A stretch of 12,712 nucleotides of DNA, from NCBI GenBank assembly GCA_005881995.1, contig VBHV01000625.1, positions 1 through 12,712 on the forward strand, in the 5' to 3' direction. The notes under the pieces are model-generated. The model made no database searches. It saw only the letters and a list, made by a program, of their open reading frames with translations, and was not told the origin of the DNA. Position 1 is the stretch's first letter, and the number at the start of each line of letters is the position of its first letter. The stretch comes from Chloroflexota bacterium. Lineage in GTDB: Bacteria > Chloroflexota > Ktedonobacteria > Ktedonobacterales > Ktedonobacteraceae. The translations under genes were made by a program, and so were the position numbers. This document shows, one piece after another, positions 7,463-12,712 of the stretch.

Positions 7463-7480
7463 TTTGTGCTGGGTTGTCAA
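7452..7480 (-). promoter_or_regulatory. Strong sigma-70-type promoter of the transporter/GH1 operon
   Basis: On the - strand TTGACA (7475-7480) and TATATT (7452-7457) are separated by exactly 17 bases. The -35 is perfect and the -10 matches 5 of 6. It points to the binding-protein gene, with a predicted start near 7445. Confidence 0.75.
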
Positions 7481-7560
7481 GGTTAATTTGGCAATTTGCC
7501 CACTTTTTTGCAGTATCGCCGGAAATAGATCGATAAAGGGCGGTACTTTGGCCGCTGATG

Positions 7561-7569
7561 TGCTATAAT
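7561..7569 (+). promoter_or_regulatory. Extended -10 promoter of the LacI-family regulator
   Basis: TGCTATAAT is a perfect extended -10 element (TGn plus TATAAT at 7564-7569). No good -35 is seen at 16-18 bases, which fits extended -10 promoters. The predicted start is near 7576, about 36 bases before the ATG at 7612. Confidence 0.6.
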
Positions 7570-7576
7570 AGAAAAC

Positions 7577-7585
7577 GAAAGTTTC
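7577..7585. promoter_or_regulatory. Candidate autoregulatory operator GAAAGTTTC
   Basis: GAAA-G-TTTC is a perfect 9-base palindrome (7576 adds a C on the left only) placed at the predicted start of the regulator transcript. From memory, some actinobacterial LacI-family sugar regulators such as BxlR bind CGAA-N-TTCG-like sites, and this regulator shares the VPTVSKVLN recognition-helix type. The short length makes chance possible. Confidence 0.35.
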
Positions 7586-7611
7586 TGAAAAATCCTTGGG
7601 AGGATGTTCCA

Positions 7612-8655
7612 ATGGCAAAGAGACATAGAACAGATGAGCGTCCAACCATTGCGCAGATCGCGCAAATCGCGGGCGTCTCGGTGCCAACTGTCTCGAAGGT
7701 CTTGAATGATCGTGCAGACGTGGCACTGCCCACCCGCAAACGAGTTGAGCGGGTGATTGAAGAATACGGCTTTGTGCGCAATCGTGCGGCTCGCGCTTTA
7801 CGCAAAGGAAAAACCGGGCTGGTGGATCTGATCTTGCCGCGTCTGGACGACGAATATTATTTACCAATTTTAGAGGGAGTGGCTCAGGTGCTGCGCGAGG
7901 CTGGGGTTCGCCTGGTCCTGACCTCGACCAATTACCAACCCGAACAAGAGGTGCAATGGATCGATACGGTTACCGACCACTCCACAGATGGTATTTTGCT
8001 GGTCCTCCCATCCGATGAGGCCATTGAGCATCTCGAACGCTCAGGTTGGCCCTTTGTACTCATCCACAATCAGCGCAGCCCGCGTTCCGGGGTACCCTCG
8101 GTGACCATTACCAGTTGGGAGGGCGGCTTTGTCGCAACCACACATCTGATCAGCCTTGGGCACCGGCGCATCGCCTATATTGGCAAGACCGCACAGGCGA
8201 GAGACGCAATCGAGCGCATCGCCGGCTATCGCGCAGCCCTGGACGCGGCCAATCTACCGCTCGATCCGCAGCTCCAGTGCGCTGGAAATTTTACCGAAGC
8301 CGATGGCTATACGGCAACCAGAGCCTTGCTGGAGCTGCCGGAGCCGCCCACGGCCATCTTCGCAGGCAACGATCGTCAGGCCGCGGGCGTCTATCGAGCG
8401 CTTCATGAACTGGACATGACGGTGCCTGGCGATATTAGTGTGATCGGTTTCGATAATCTTCCCTACACCGAAATCATGAATCCTCCCCTGACCACGGTAC
8501 ATGCACCACGCATGGAACTGGGACGCACGGCGGCGACAATGCTCCTGCGCCTGATCAATAGAGAAGCGCTGGACATGACGCGTGTAGTGCTGCCCACGGA
8601 GTTTATCGAACGCCAGTCCTGCCGGCCGTTATCTTTGGAAACAGAAGCAAAGTAG
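7612..8655 (+). CDS. LacI/GalR-family transcriptional regulator
   Basis: A 347-residue regulator of standard LacI length. The N-terminal helix-turn-helix TIAQIAQIAGVSVPTVSKVL (12-31) is followed by the hinge region (TRKRVERVIEEYGFVRNRAARAL). A periplasmic-binding-protein-like sugar-sensing domain follows, ending with the family motif DISVIGFDNLPYTEIMNPPLTTV and, further on, ELGRTAATMLLRLI. The ATG at 7612 is chosen because GGAGG (7599-7603) lies 8 bases upstream; an open-frame extension to 7558 covers the promoter region and is not coding-like. It diverges from the binding-protein/permease/GH1 operon and most likely represses it in the absence of the sugar (inference from layout). It ends 39 bases before the convergent NTPase regulator, with no clear terminator between. 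Confidence 0.95.
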   Translation: MAKRHRTDERPTIAQIAQIAGVSVPTVSKVLNDRADVALPTRKRVERVIEEYGFVRNRAARALRKGKTGLVDLILPRLDDEYYLPILEGVAQVLREAGVRLVLTSTNYQPEQEVQWIDTVTDHSTDGILLVLPSDEAIEHLERSGWPFVLIHNQRSPRSGVPSVTITSWEGGFVATTHLISLGHRRIAYIGKTAQARDAIERIAGYRAALDAANLPLDPQLQCAGNFTEADGYTATRALLELPEPPTAIFAGNDRQAAGVYRALHELDMTVPGDISVIGFDNLPYTEIMNPPLTTVHAPRMELGRTAATMLLRLINREALDMTRVVLPTEFIERQSCRPLSLETEAK

Positions 8656-8694
8656 TAAGCAACGTCCTTACGAACTCTGTTCTGCTTGGGCCGT

Positions 8695-10986
8695 TCACGT
8701 CGGAAGCTCCATCAGGGCGTAGGAGATCGCGTCATCTTGTGTCATGGTTGATCCGATGCTCCACTGCTCTGCGAAGACGCTCTGATCCAATTCAGCACGT
8801 GCGGTCATGACGACCTTATCAAAGTCCTCCTGTTCGGTCGGGGGAAGCGGAGTGTGTGCTGCTACACGCAGTGACGCCGCCGCGGCACACAGTCTGGTGG
8901 CACGCTCATAGCTCCTTTCCGCACAGGCCACGGCGGCGATGCCTTCCAGGCACCAGGCGGTATAAGTGGCATTGCCCAGCCGCTGGTAAATCGCCAGGCT
9001 TTCCCGGTAGCGTCCCTTCGCTTGCTCATAGTCCTGCTGCTGGCGGGCAAGGTGTCCCAACAGGGTGAGGATATTGGCGATGCCCCAGGTCATCTCGTAG
9101 GCACGCACCAGGGCGAGAGCTTCCTCCAGAAACTCGGTGGCACGTGCGACCTCCCCGCGCTTGCGTGCAATCTCGCCAAGATTGAGCAGGGCAAGGCCCA
9201 TTGCAGCCACATCTCCTGCGCGTTTGGCTACAGCATAACTTTCAGTGAAGTGGGTAGCAGCCTCCTCTTGCGAACCTGTAGCCAGAGCGATGGAACCGAG
9301 CATAGCCAGTACGTTGCTGATGTCGGCCTGATCTCCCGTTCGCTCGGCCAGCGCCAGTGCCTCTCCGGCTAATGCTGCCGCGCGGTCGGTTCTCCCAAGG
9401 TGCATAGCCAGGCGCGAGGCGTAATAGAGTGCTCTGCTGCGGACAGTGGCCGGGGCCGCCTGCGCCCCAGCAGCCTCGTCCAGCGCCAGCATCCGTTCCA
9501 GCCACATGTTCCCCTCGCTCATCTGGCCACGCTTCATCCAGAACAGTCCAAACCACGTTGCCAGCCTCAAGCCGAGCGCCACTTCCCCTCGCTCATACGC
9601 CCAGTGCAGTGCCGCGCGTCCGTTGGCCGATTCCTGCTCGAGGTGCGCTTCGCGGCTCCCCTGGCCTGGTCCAACGCGTTCCGCTTCCTCGGCGAGCGCC
9701 GCGTAATACTCGGCATGGCGCCGTTGATAGAGGTCCTCTTCGCCTCCTGCTCGCAGTTGTTCGACCACATACTCGCGAATCACTTCGAGCAGACGATAGC
9801 GCGTTAGACCCTCTCGCGTGGTCTCCACTTGGATGAGGCTGGCATTGACGAGAGCCGCAATGGTCGAAAGCCCCACATCGGAGGCGATGGATTCCTCGCC
9901 CTGACAGACGGCCTCTACTGCTGCAAGCTGGCAGCCTCCCATAAACACGCCCAGCGCACACAACCACTGCTGTTCAGTGGCCGTAAGCAGGTCGTAGCTC
10001 CAGGCGATGGCTTCACGCATCGTCCGCTGGCGCTCCGGCAGATCCCTGGCACCTCCACGCAGGAGCAAGAGCCGCTGCGAGAGGCGCTCCAGCAACACCG
10101 GGAGGGAAAGCACCCTGACGTGTGCTGCCGCCAGTTCGATGGCTAGCGGCAGTCGGTCCAGCTGGTCACAAATGGCTGCCACCGTAGGTAAGTTGTTATC
10201 CAGACCCGGCTGCACCTGCTGCGCTCGCTCGCGAAAGAGGGCCATGGCAGCGGCTTGCGATAATGGAGTCAACACCAGTTGTTGTTCAGCACGCAGGTGC
10301 AAGGGCACCCGGCTCGTGACCAGCACCTGCAAGCGTGGACAGTTCGCGAGCAGATCGGCTATGAAGTCTGCCGTGGAGAGGACATGCTCAACATTATCGA
10401 GAAGCAGCAAGCACTGTTTGTCCTGGAGGAAAGCACGCACCTGCTCGGAGAATGCATGATCCGCCTGTTCACGCAGTCCCAGCAAGTGCGCCACGGTCTG
10501 TGGAACGAGCGAAGGATCGCGCAGAGCCGTCAGGTCAATCCAGACGAGGCCATCGGCAAAGCTGTCGCGGAGGTCGTGTGCGATCTCGAGCGCGAGCCGG
10601 GTCTTACCTACCCCTCCGGGCCCGGTCAAGGTGAGCAGACGCACCCCGCGCTCTCGCAAAAGGTCAAGTGCCTGTGCGACTTCCTGCTCCCGCCCGAGCA
10701 GAGCAGTGGGTGGGAACGGAAGTACCTGCAGGGGAGCGGCTTTCGCGTCCTCTCTCGGTAAAGCAGGCCGGGCCGCGGCAAACAGCGTAGCCCGCCGCTC
10801 GGCAGAGAGACTCATAGCGCTCGTCAACATATCAAGCGTATCATAGCGCGGCGCACGGCTGAGGCCTCTTTCCAGGTCGCTGATCGCCCGAGTACTGAGG
10901 TTGGCGCGTTCAGCTAATGCCTCCTGTGTCAGCCCAGCCGCCATGCGATAGCGCTTGAGCAGCGCCCCAAAGGTCGTCGGCTCCAT
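8695..10986 (-). CDS. XRE-family HTH regulator with NB-ARC/AAA-type NTPase and TPR domains
   Basis: A 763-residue signal-integrating regulator. An XRE helix-turn-helix occupies about residues 5-60 (FGALLKRYRMAAGLTQEALA, then ISDLERGLSRAP). A linker leads to LLGREQEVAQAL (96-107) and an NTPase core with Walker A GPGGVGKT (122-129), Walker B CLLLLDNVEH (192-201), the sensor-like VTSR (223-226) and DRLPLAIELAA (277-287). A winged-helix-like part comes next, then TPR-type helical repeats from about 450 to 720. This is the SARP/MalT-like STAND layout: ATP-driven switching and ligand or protein sensing through the TPRs. The ATG at 10986 gives a family-like N-terminus, although AGGGG is only about 3 bases upstream. 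The gene diverges from the ester cyclase gene; control of that neighbour is a reasonable inference. The inducer is unknown. Confidence 0.93.
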   Translation of the reverse strand: MEPTTFGALLKRYRMAAGLTQEALAERANLSTRAISDLERGLSRAPRYDTLDMLTSAMSLSAERRATLFAAARPALPREDAKAAPLQVLPFPPTALLGREQEVAQALDLLRERGVRLLTLTGPGGVGKTRLALEIAHDLRDSFADGLVWIDLTALRDPSLVPQTVAHLLGLREQADHAFSEQVRAFLQDKQCLLLLDNVEHVLSTADFIADLLANCPRLQVLVTSRVPLHLRAEQQLVLTPLSQAAAMALFRERAQQVQPGLDNNLPTVAAICDQLDRLPLAIELAAAHVRVLSLPVLLERLSQRLLLLRGGARDLPERQRTMREAIAWSYDLLTATEQQWLCALGVFMGGCQLAAVEAVCQGEESIASDVGLSTIAALVNASLIQVETTREGLTRYRLLEVIREYVVEQLRAGGEEDLYQRRHAEYYAALAEEAERVGPGQGSREAHLEQESANGRAALHWAYERGEVALGLRLATWFGLFWMKRGQMSEGNMWLERMLALDEAAGAQAAPATVRSRALYYASRLAMHLGRTDRAAALAGEALALAERTGDQADISNVLAMLGSIALATGSQEEAATHFTESYAVAKRAGDVAAMGLALLNLGEIARKRGEVARATEFLEEALALVRAYEMTWGIANILTLLGHLARQQQDYEQAKGRYRESLAIYQRLGNATYTAWCLEGIAAVACAERSYERATRLCAAAASLRVAAHTPLPPTEQEDFDKVVMTARAELDQSVFAEQWSIGSTMTQDDAISYALMELPT

Positions 10987-11040
10987 TTCCCCTGCTCTCT
11001 AGTACGGTCTGCCATGATGAGCAAAATATACCCAGACACT

Positions 11041-11049
11041 ATCATATCA
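11041..11049 (-). promoter_or_regulatory. Candidate extended -10 promoter of the XRE/NTPase regulator
   Basis: On the - strand TGATATGAT has the extended TGn and a 5-of-6 -10 hexamer, about 55 bases before the ATG at 10986. There is no good -35 at standard spacing. A perfect 10-bp palindrome, CAGCATGCTG (11050-11059), directly precedes it and could be a binding site for the regulator itself. Confidence 0.35.
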
Positions 11050-11194
11050 CAGCATGCTGAGAGCAAACTGTGGGGAAATTGTGGGTCAACTTCATGGTGC
11101 AATCGAGCACGAACAGGTACACTTTCAGCAACGGTGAAACACCGCGGATGTCAGAGAGTTTCTCATGACTTATAGCTACAAAGGAGAATGAACC

Positions 11195-11593
11195 ATGCTC
11201 CCTGAAGAACGCAAAGCCATCGCCCGACGAGCCGACGAAGCCATCAACCAGAAGAATTTGACGCCGCTCGATGACCATCCTGGCTACTGGCAGACCCGGC
11301 AAATTTTTCCCCTGCTCTTTCAGGCGTTCCCTGACGTGTCTTCCACCATCGAGCAGCAGACTGTCGAGGGAGAATGGGTGACGACCCGCACCACACTCCG
11401 CGGCACGCACCTGGGAGCGTTTATGGGAGTAGCCCCCACGGGCAAGGCGATTGAGATCATGCACATCTCGCTCGACCAGGTCGAAGAGGGCAAGGTTGTG
11501 GAGCATTTCGGCGTGTCGGACTGGCTGCGAGCGCTCATCGCCTTCGAGGTCCTGGCCGCACCGGCTCCGATCACGAGCACAGCAGTTCGCTAG
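11195..11593 (+). CDS. SnoaL-like ester cyclase / NTF2-fold protein
   Basis: A 132-residue protein of the SnoaL-like ester-cyclase group (NTF2 fold). The recognisable core is in the second half: RTTLRGTHLGAFMGVAPTGK (65-84), then IEIMHISLDQVEEGKVVEHF (86-105) and GVSDW, which matches the family pattern of '-RGTH-G-FMG--PTG--' followed by '--EGKI-EHWG--D'. The N-terminal part is compact, with fewer residues between the first helix and QAFPD than is usual. Family members include polyketide cyclases, but most are uncharacterised and no substrate can be assigned. The ATG at 11195 has AAGGAG (11181-11186) 8 bases upstream. It diverges from the XRE/NTPase regulator and is 21 bases upstream of the next open frame, so an operon is likely. 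I saw no convincing promoter in the 200-base gap. Confidence 0.85.
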   Translation: MLPEERKAIARRADEAINQKNLTPLDDHPGYWQTRQIFPLLFQAFPDVSSTIEQQTVEGEWVTTRTTLRGTHLGAFMGVAPTGKAIEIMHISLDQVEEGKVVEHFGVSDWLRALIAFEVLAAPAPITSTAVR

Positions 11594-11614
11594 CAGTATA
11601 GAAGGAGATAGAGG

Positions 11615-11953
11615 ATGCATTATCGCGTCGCAATCCAGTGCGGTCAGTCAGCGACCTGGCAGTGGAAATCAACATCGCTCAGTTCCTTGCAAGCCCTGTT
11701 CCAGTGGCTGCAATGCTATCGGGCTTTACCCCGGAGCAATGAAATGATTCCAGGACCTTCTCATCTTGAGTCAGTTCAGGAACAGACACTGGCACAACGG
11801 CCTGGAAACCAGGAGAGCTTGATGCGCTTTTTAGTTAGAACCTCCGGGAGGTTGTTGATGGTGCTCAGGATGAGCCTGAAACCTGTTGGATACAGGATAC
11901 CCAGGCACCTTACGCCAGGACCAGTGTCGTCCCTGGGATCACCACACCATTGA
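11615..11953 (+). CDS. Small protein of unknown function
   Basis: An open frame of 112 residues starting MHYRVAIQCGQSATWQWKST. AAGGAG (11602-11607) lies 7 bases before the ATG, and the gene begins 21 bases after the ester cyclase stop, so translation is likely. I do not recognise a named domain. From memory, short proteins starting with a similar 'YRVAI----ATW-WKS--L-SL-ALF--L--YRALP' pattern recur in Ktedonobacteria, but this is unverified. The first 45 or so residues look protein-like. The second half is Arg- and Pro-rich, low in protein-like pattern, and overlaps several DNA hairpins (for example AACCTCC-G-GGAGGTT and CCTGGAAACCAGG). It may be a truncated or decaying member. Confidence 0.45.
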   Translation: MHYRVAIQCGQSATWQWKSTSLSSLQALFQWLQCYRALPRSNEMIPGPSHLESVQEQTLAQRPGNQESLMRFLVRTSGRLLMVLRMSLKPVGYRIPRHLTPGPVSSLGSPHH

Positions 11954-11968
11954 TGCTCCTGATAGCGC

Positions 11969-11994
11969 CTTCCTCCGTCAGGAAGATCGGAGGA
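11969..11994 (+). promoter_or_regulatory. Overlapping alternative hairpins upstream of the ABM-like gene
   Basis: TCCTCCG (11971-11977) pairs with CGGAGGA (11988-11994). CTTCCT (11969-11974) pairs with AGGAAG (11980-11985). The two stems share bases and cannot form together. They lie in the 87-base gap between the unknown small gene and the ABM-like gene. A switch-like role is only a possibility. Confidence 0.25.
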
Positions 11995-12040
11995 GAATCC
12001 ACATGTTTTAGATGATTTCAAAAAAAGAAAGGAAAACAAA

Positions 12041-12328
12041 ATGTACATCTTTGCTGTCCGAGCGAAAGTTCAACCCCGGAAGGCTGAAGAGTTCGCCCAG
12101 AAGTGGAAGGACTTCTACGGCTCGCGCACCAGCGATTTGCCAGAGTTCCAGCAGGCCTACTACGCGGCTGATCGAGCGACGGATACCACGCTGGCGGTGT
12201 GGGTATGGAGTGCTAAGCCAGATGAGGCACAGTTGCGCCAGGCCATGCAGGAATTCTCTGCCCAGATCCGTGATCTGACAGCCGGGCCTCCCTCCCCGGA
12301 GTGGTACGAGGTCCTTCAACACATCTAG
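12041..12328 (+). CDS. Antibiotic biosynthesis monooxygenase (ABM)-like dimeric alpha/beta-barrel protein
   Basis: A 95-residue protein with the ABM/dimeric ferredoxin-like pattern: a first strand MYIFAVRAKVQP, an amphipathic helix (RKAEEFAQKWKDFYGSRT), a strand around EFQQAYYAADRATDTTLAVWVW, a second helix (DEAQLRQAMQEFSAQIRDL), and a short last strand ending WYEVLQHI. The family covers cofactor-free monooxygenases, heme-degrading enzymes and many uncharacterised small proteins. No catalytic residue pattern that I can trust is visible, so function is open. AAAGGA (12028-12033) lies 7 bases before the ATG. It follows the ester cyclase and the unknown small protein on the same strand and could be co-transcribed. 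A small hairpin CACAGC...GCTGTG (12331-12349) comes just after the stop but has no U-tract. Confidence 0.6.
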   Translation: MYIFAVRAKVQPRKAEEFAQKWKDFYGSRTSDLPEFQQAYYAADRATDTTLAVWVWSAKPDEAQLRQAMQEFSAQIRDLTAGPPSPEWYEVLQHI

Positions 12329-12352
12329 TACACAGCCCACTTTGCTGTGCTG

Positions 12353-12460
12353 AACGGTTGGTCGCCAGGGGCAGTATGACTCACGGCAGATGTAAGGCAT
12401 GCTGTCACCCATCGACCAACCATTTCGGTGCACGGTAGCAACATTTCTAACTTCCGAAAT
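12353..12460. repeat. Two abutting inverted repeats in the gap before the LLM gene
   Basis: GGTTGGTCG (12356-12364) and CGACCAACC (12413-12421) form a perfect 9-bp inverted repeat, weakly extended outward. Directly next to it, ATTTCGG (12422-12428) and CCGAAAT (12454-12460) form a second 7-bp pair. They fill half of the 211-base gap between convergent genes (12328 and 12540), which holds no gene I can support. They may be a terminator region, a small mobile palindrome or a structured RNA. Confidence 0.4.
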
Positions 12461-12539
12461 CCCTTACAAGTTACAAGTGAAGACACTCTCTTCTTCTCAA
12501 ACAATGCAAGAAATATCTTTCTGTTCTCATCACCTCGAT

Positions 12540-12712
12540 CTAGCGGTTGAGCGCTGGCATCACCTCCGAGACCAGCAGCTCGAGTGTTGTCAGGTCTGGA
12601 AACCCACCGATGGACAGCATGAAGTAATCGACGCCCAGATCGACGAACTGCTGCATCTGCTCTCTCACTTGAGCAGCAGTGCCGACGAAGGCTCTCTCAC
12701 CGCTGAAGTTGT
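12540..12712 (-). CDS. LLM-class flavin/F420-dependent oxidoreductase, C-terminal end (partial)
   Basis: The last 56 codons plus a TAG stop (12540-12542) of a gene that enters from the right edge. The translated end reads FVGTAAQVREQMQQFVDLGV, then DYFMLSIGGFPDLTTLELLV and SEVMPALNR. This is the typical C-terminus of luciferase-like monooxygenases and F420-dependent oxidoreductases: a 'GTP-EV-E-L--F-DLGVD---L' helix-strand unit followed by a last helix ending in '--V-PAL'. The family uses FMN or F420 in a TIM barrel. The substrate and most of the protein lie outside the window. It is convergent with the ABM-like gene. Confidence 0.8.
   Translation of the reverse strand, partial: NFSGERAFVGTAAQVREQMQQFVDLGVDYFMLSIGGFPDLTTLELLVSEVMPALNR

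Noticed and set aside
7421..7867. 148-residue - strand open frame overlapping the LacI start
   Set aside because: It runs through the promoter and palindromes and is antisense to the HTH-coding part of the regulator.
9400..10761. Several + strand open frames of 100-160 residues
   Set aside because: All are shadows of the GC-rich XRE/NTPase/TPR gene, which has intact Walker motifs across this region.
11042..11620. 192-residue - strand open frame
   Set aside because: It is antisense to the ester cyclase, spans the divergent intergenic region and shows no recognisable protein pattern.
12353..12424. tRNA-like cloverleaf
   Set aside because: Although stems are present, there is no T-loop consensus, no anticodon arm at the right place and no acceptor stem with CCA-type end.
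12008..12433. 141-residue - strand open frame
   Set aside because: It is antisense to the ABM-like gene and runs through the inverted repeats; the + strand gene has the better ribosome site and fold pattern.

Overview
The window is bacterial, GC-rich but not extreme, and gene-dense. The gene mix suggests a Ktedonobacteria-like member of the Chloroflexota. It has a long XRE-HTH/NTPase/TPR regulator, F420-type oxidoreductases (a DUF385 nitroreductase-like protein and an LLM-class enzyme), ester cyclase-like and ABM-like small enzymes, and palindromic elements at gene ends. This assignment is an inference from gene content; no marker gene is present.

Left part (1-1983, + strand): the 3' tail of a membrane-protein gene, a DHA2-type MFS exporter that seems to lack the usual central helix pair, and a DUF385/Ddn-like oxidoreductase with a good promoter inside the end of the MFS gene. 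A 79-bp nested palindromic element separates this side from the convergent sugar operon.

Middle (1984-8655): a carbohydrate-utilisation locus. A LacI-family regulator (+) diverges from a - strand operon that encodes, in transcription order, a family-5 (Dpp/Opp-type) lipoprotein substrate-binding protein, two Dpp/Opp-type permeases and a cytoplasmic GH1 beta-glycosidase. The likely logic is binding and import of a beta-linked oligosaccharide by a peptide-type ABC transporter, hydrolysis by GH1, and control by the LacI protein. No ATPase gene is present, so ATPases must come from elsewhere. The binding-protein gene carries a frameshift near 6088 and is broken as read. The operon has a near-consensus promoter (TTGACA-17-TATATT) whose -10 lies inside a perfect 20-bp palindrome, a strong operator candidate. 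A perfect 32-bp palindrome separates the binding-protein gene from the permease genes.

Right part (8695-12712): a 763-aa XRE-HTH/NTPase/TPR regulator (-) diverges from a run of + strand small genes: a SnoaL-like ester cyclase, a small unrecognised protein with a strong ribosome-binding site, and an ABM-like ferredoxin-fold protein. The C-terminal end of an LLM-class F420/flavin-dependent oxidoreductase enters from the right on the - strand. The regulator may control the small enzymes beside it, but only the layout supports that.

No CRISPR array, rRNA, tRNA, transposase or phage gene was seen.
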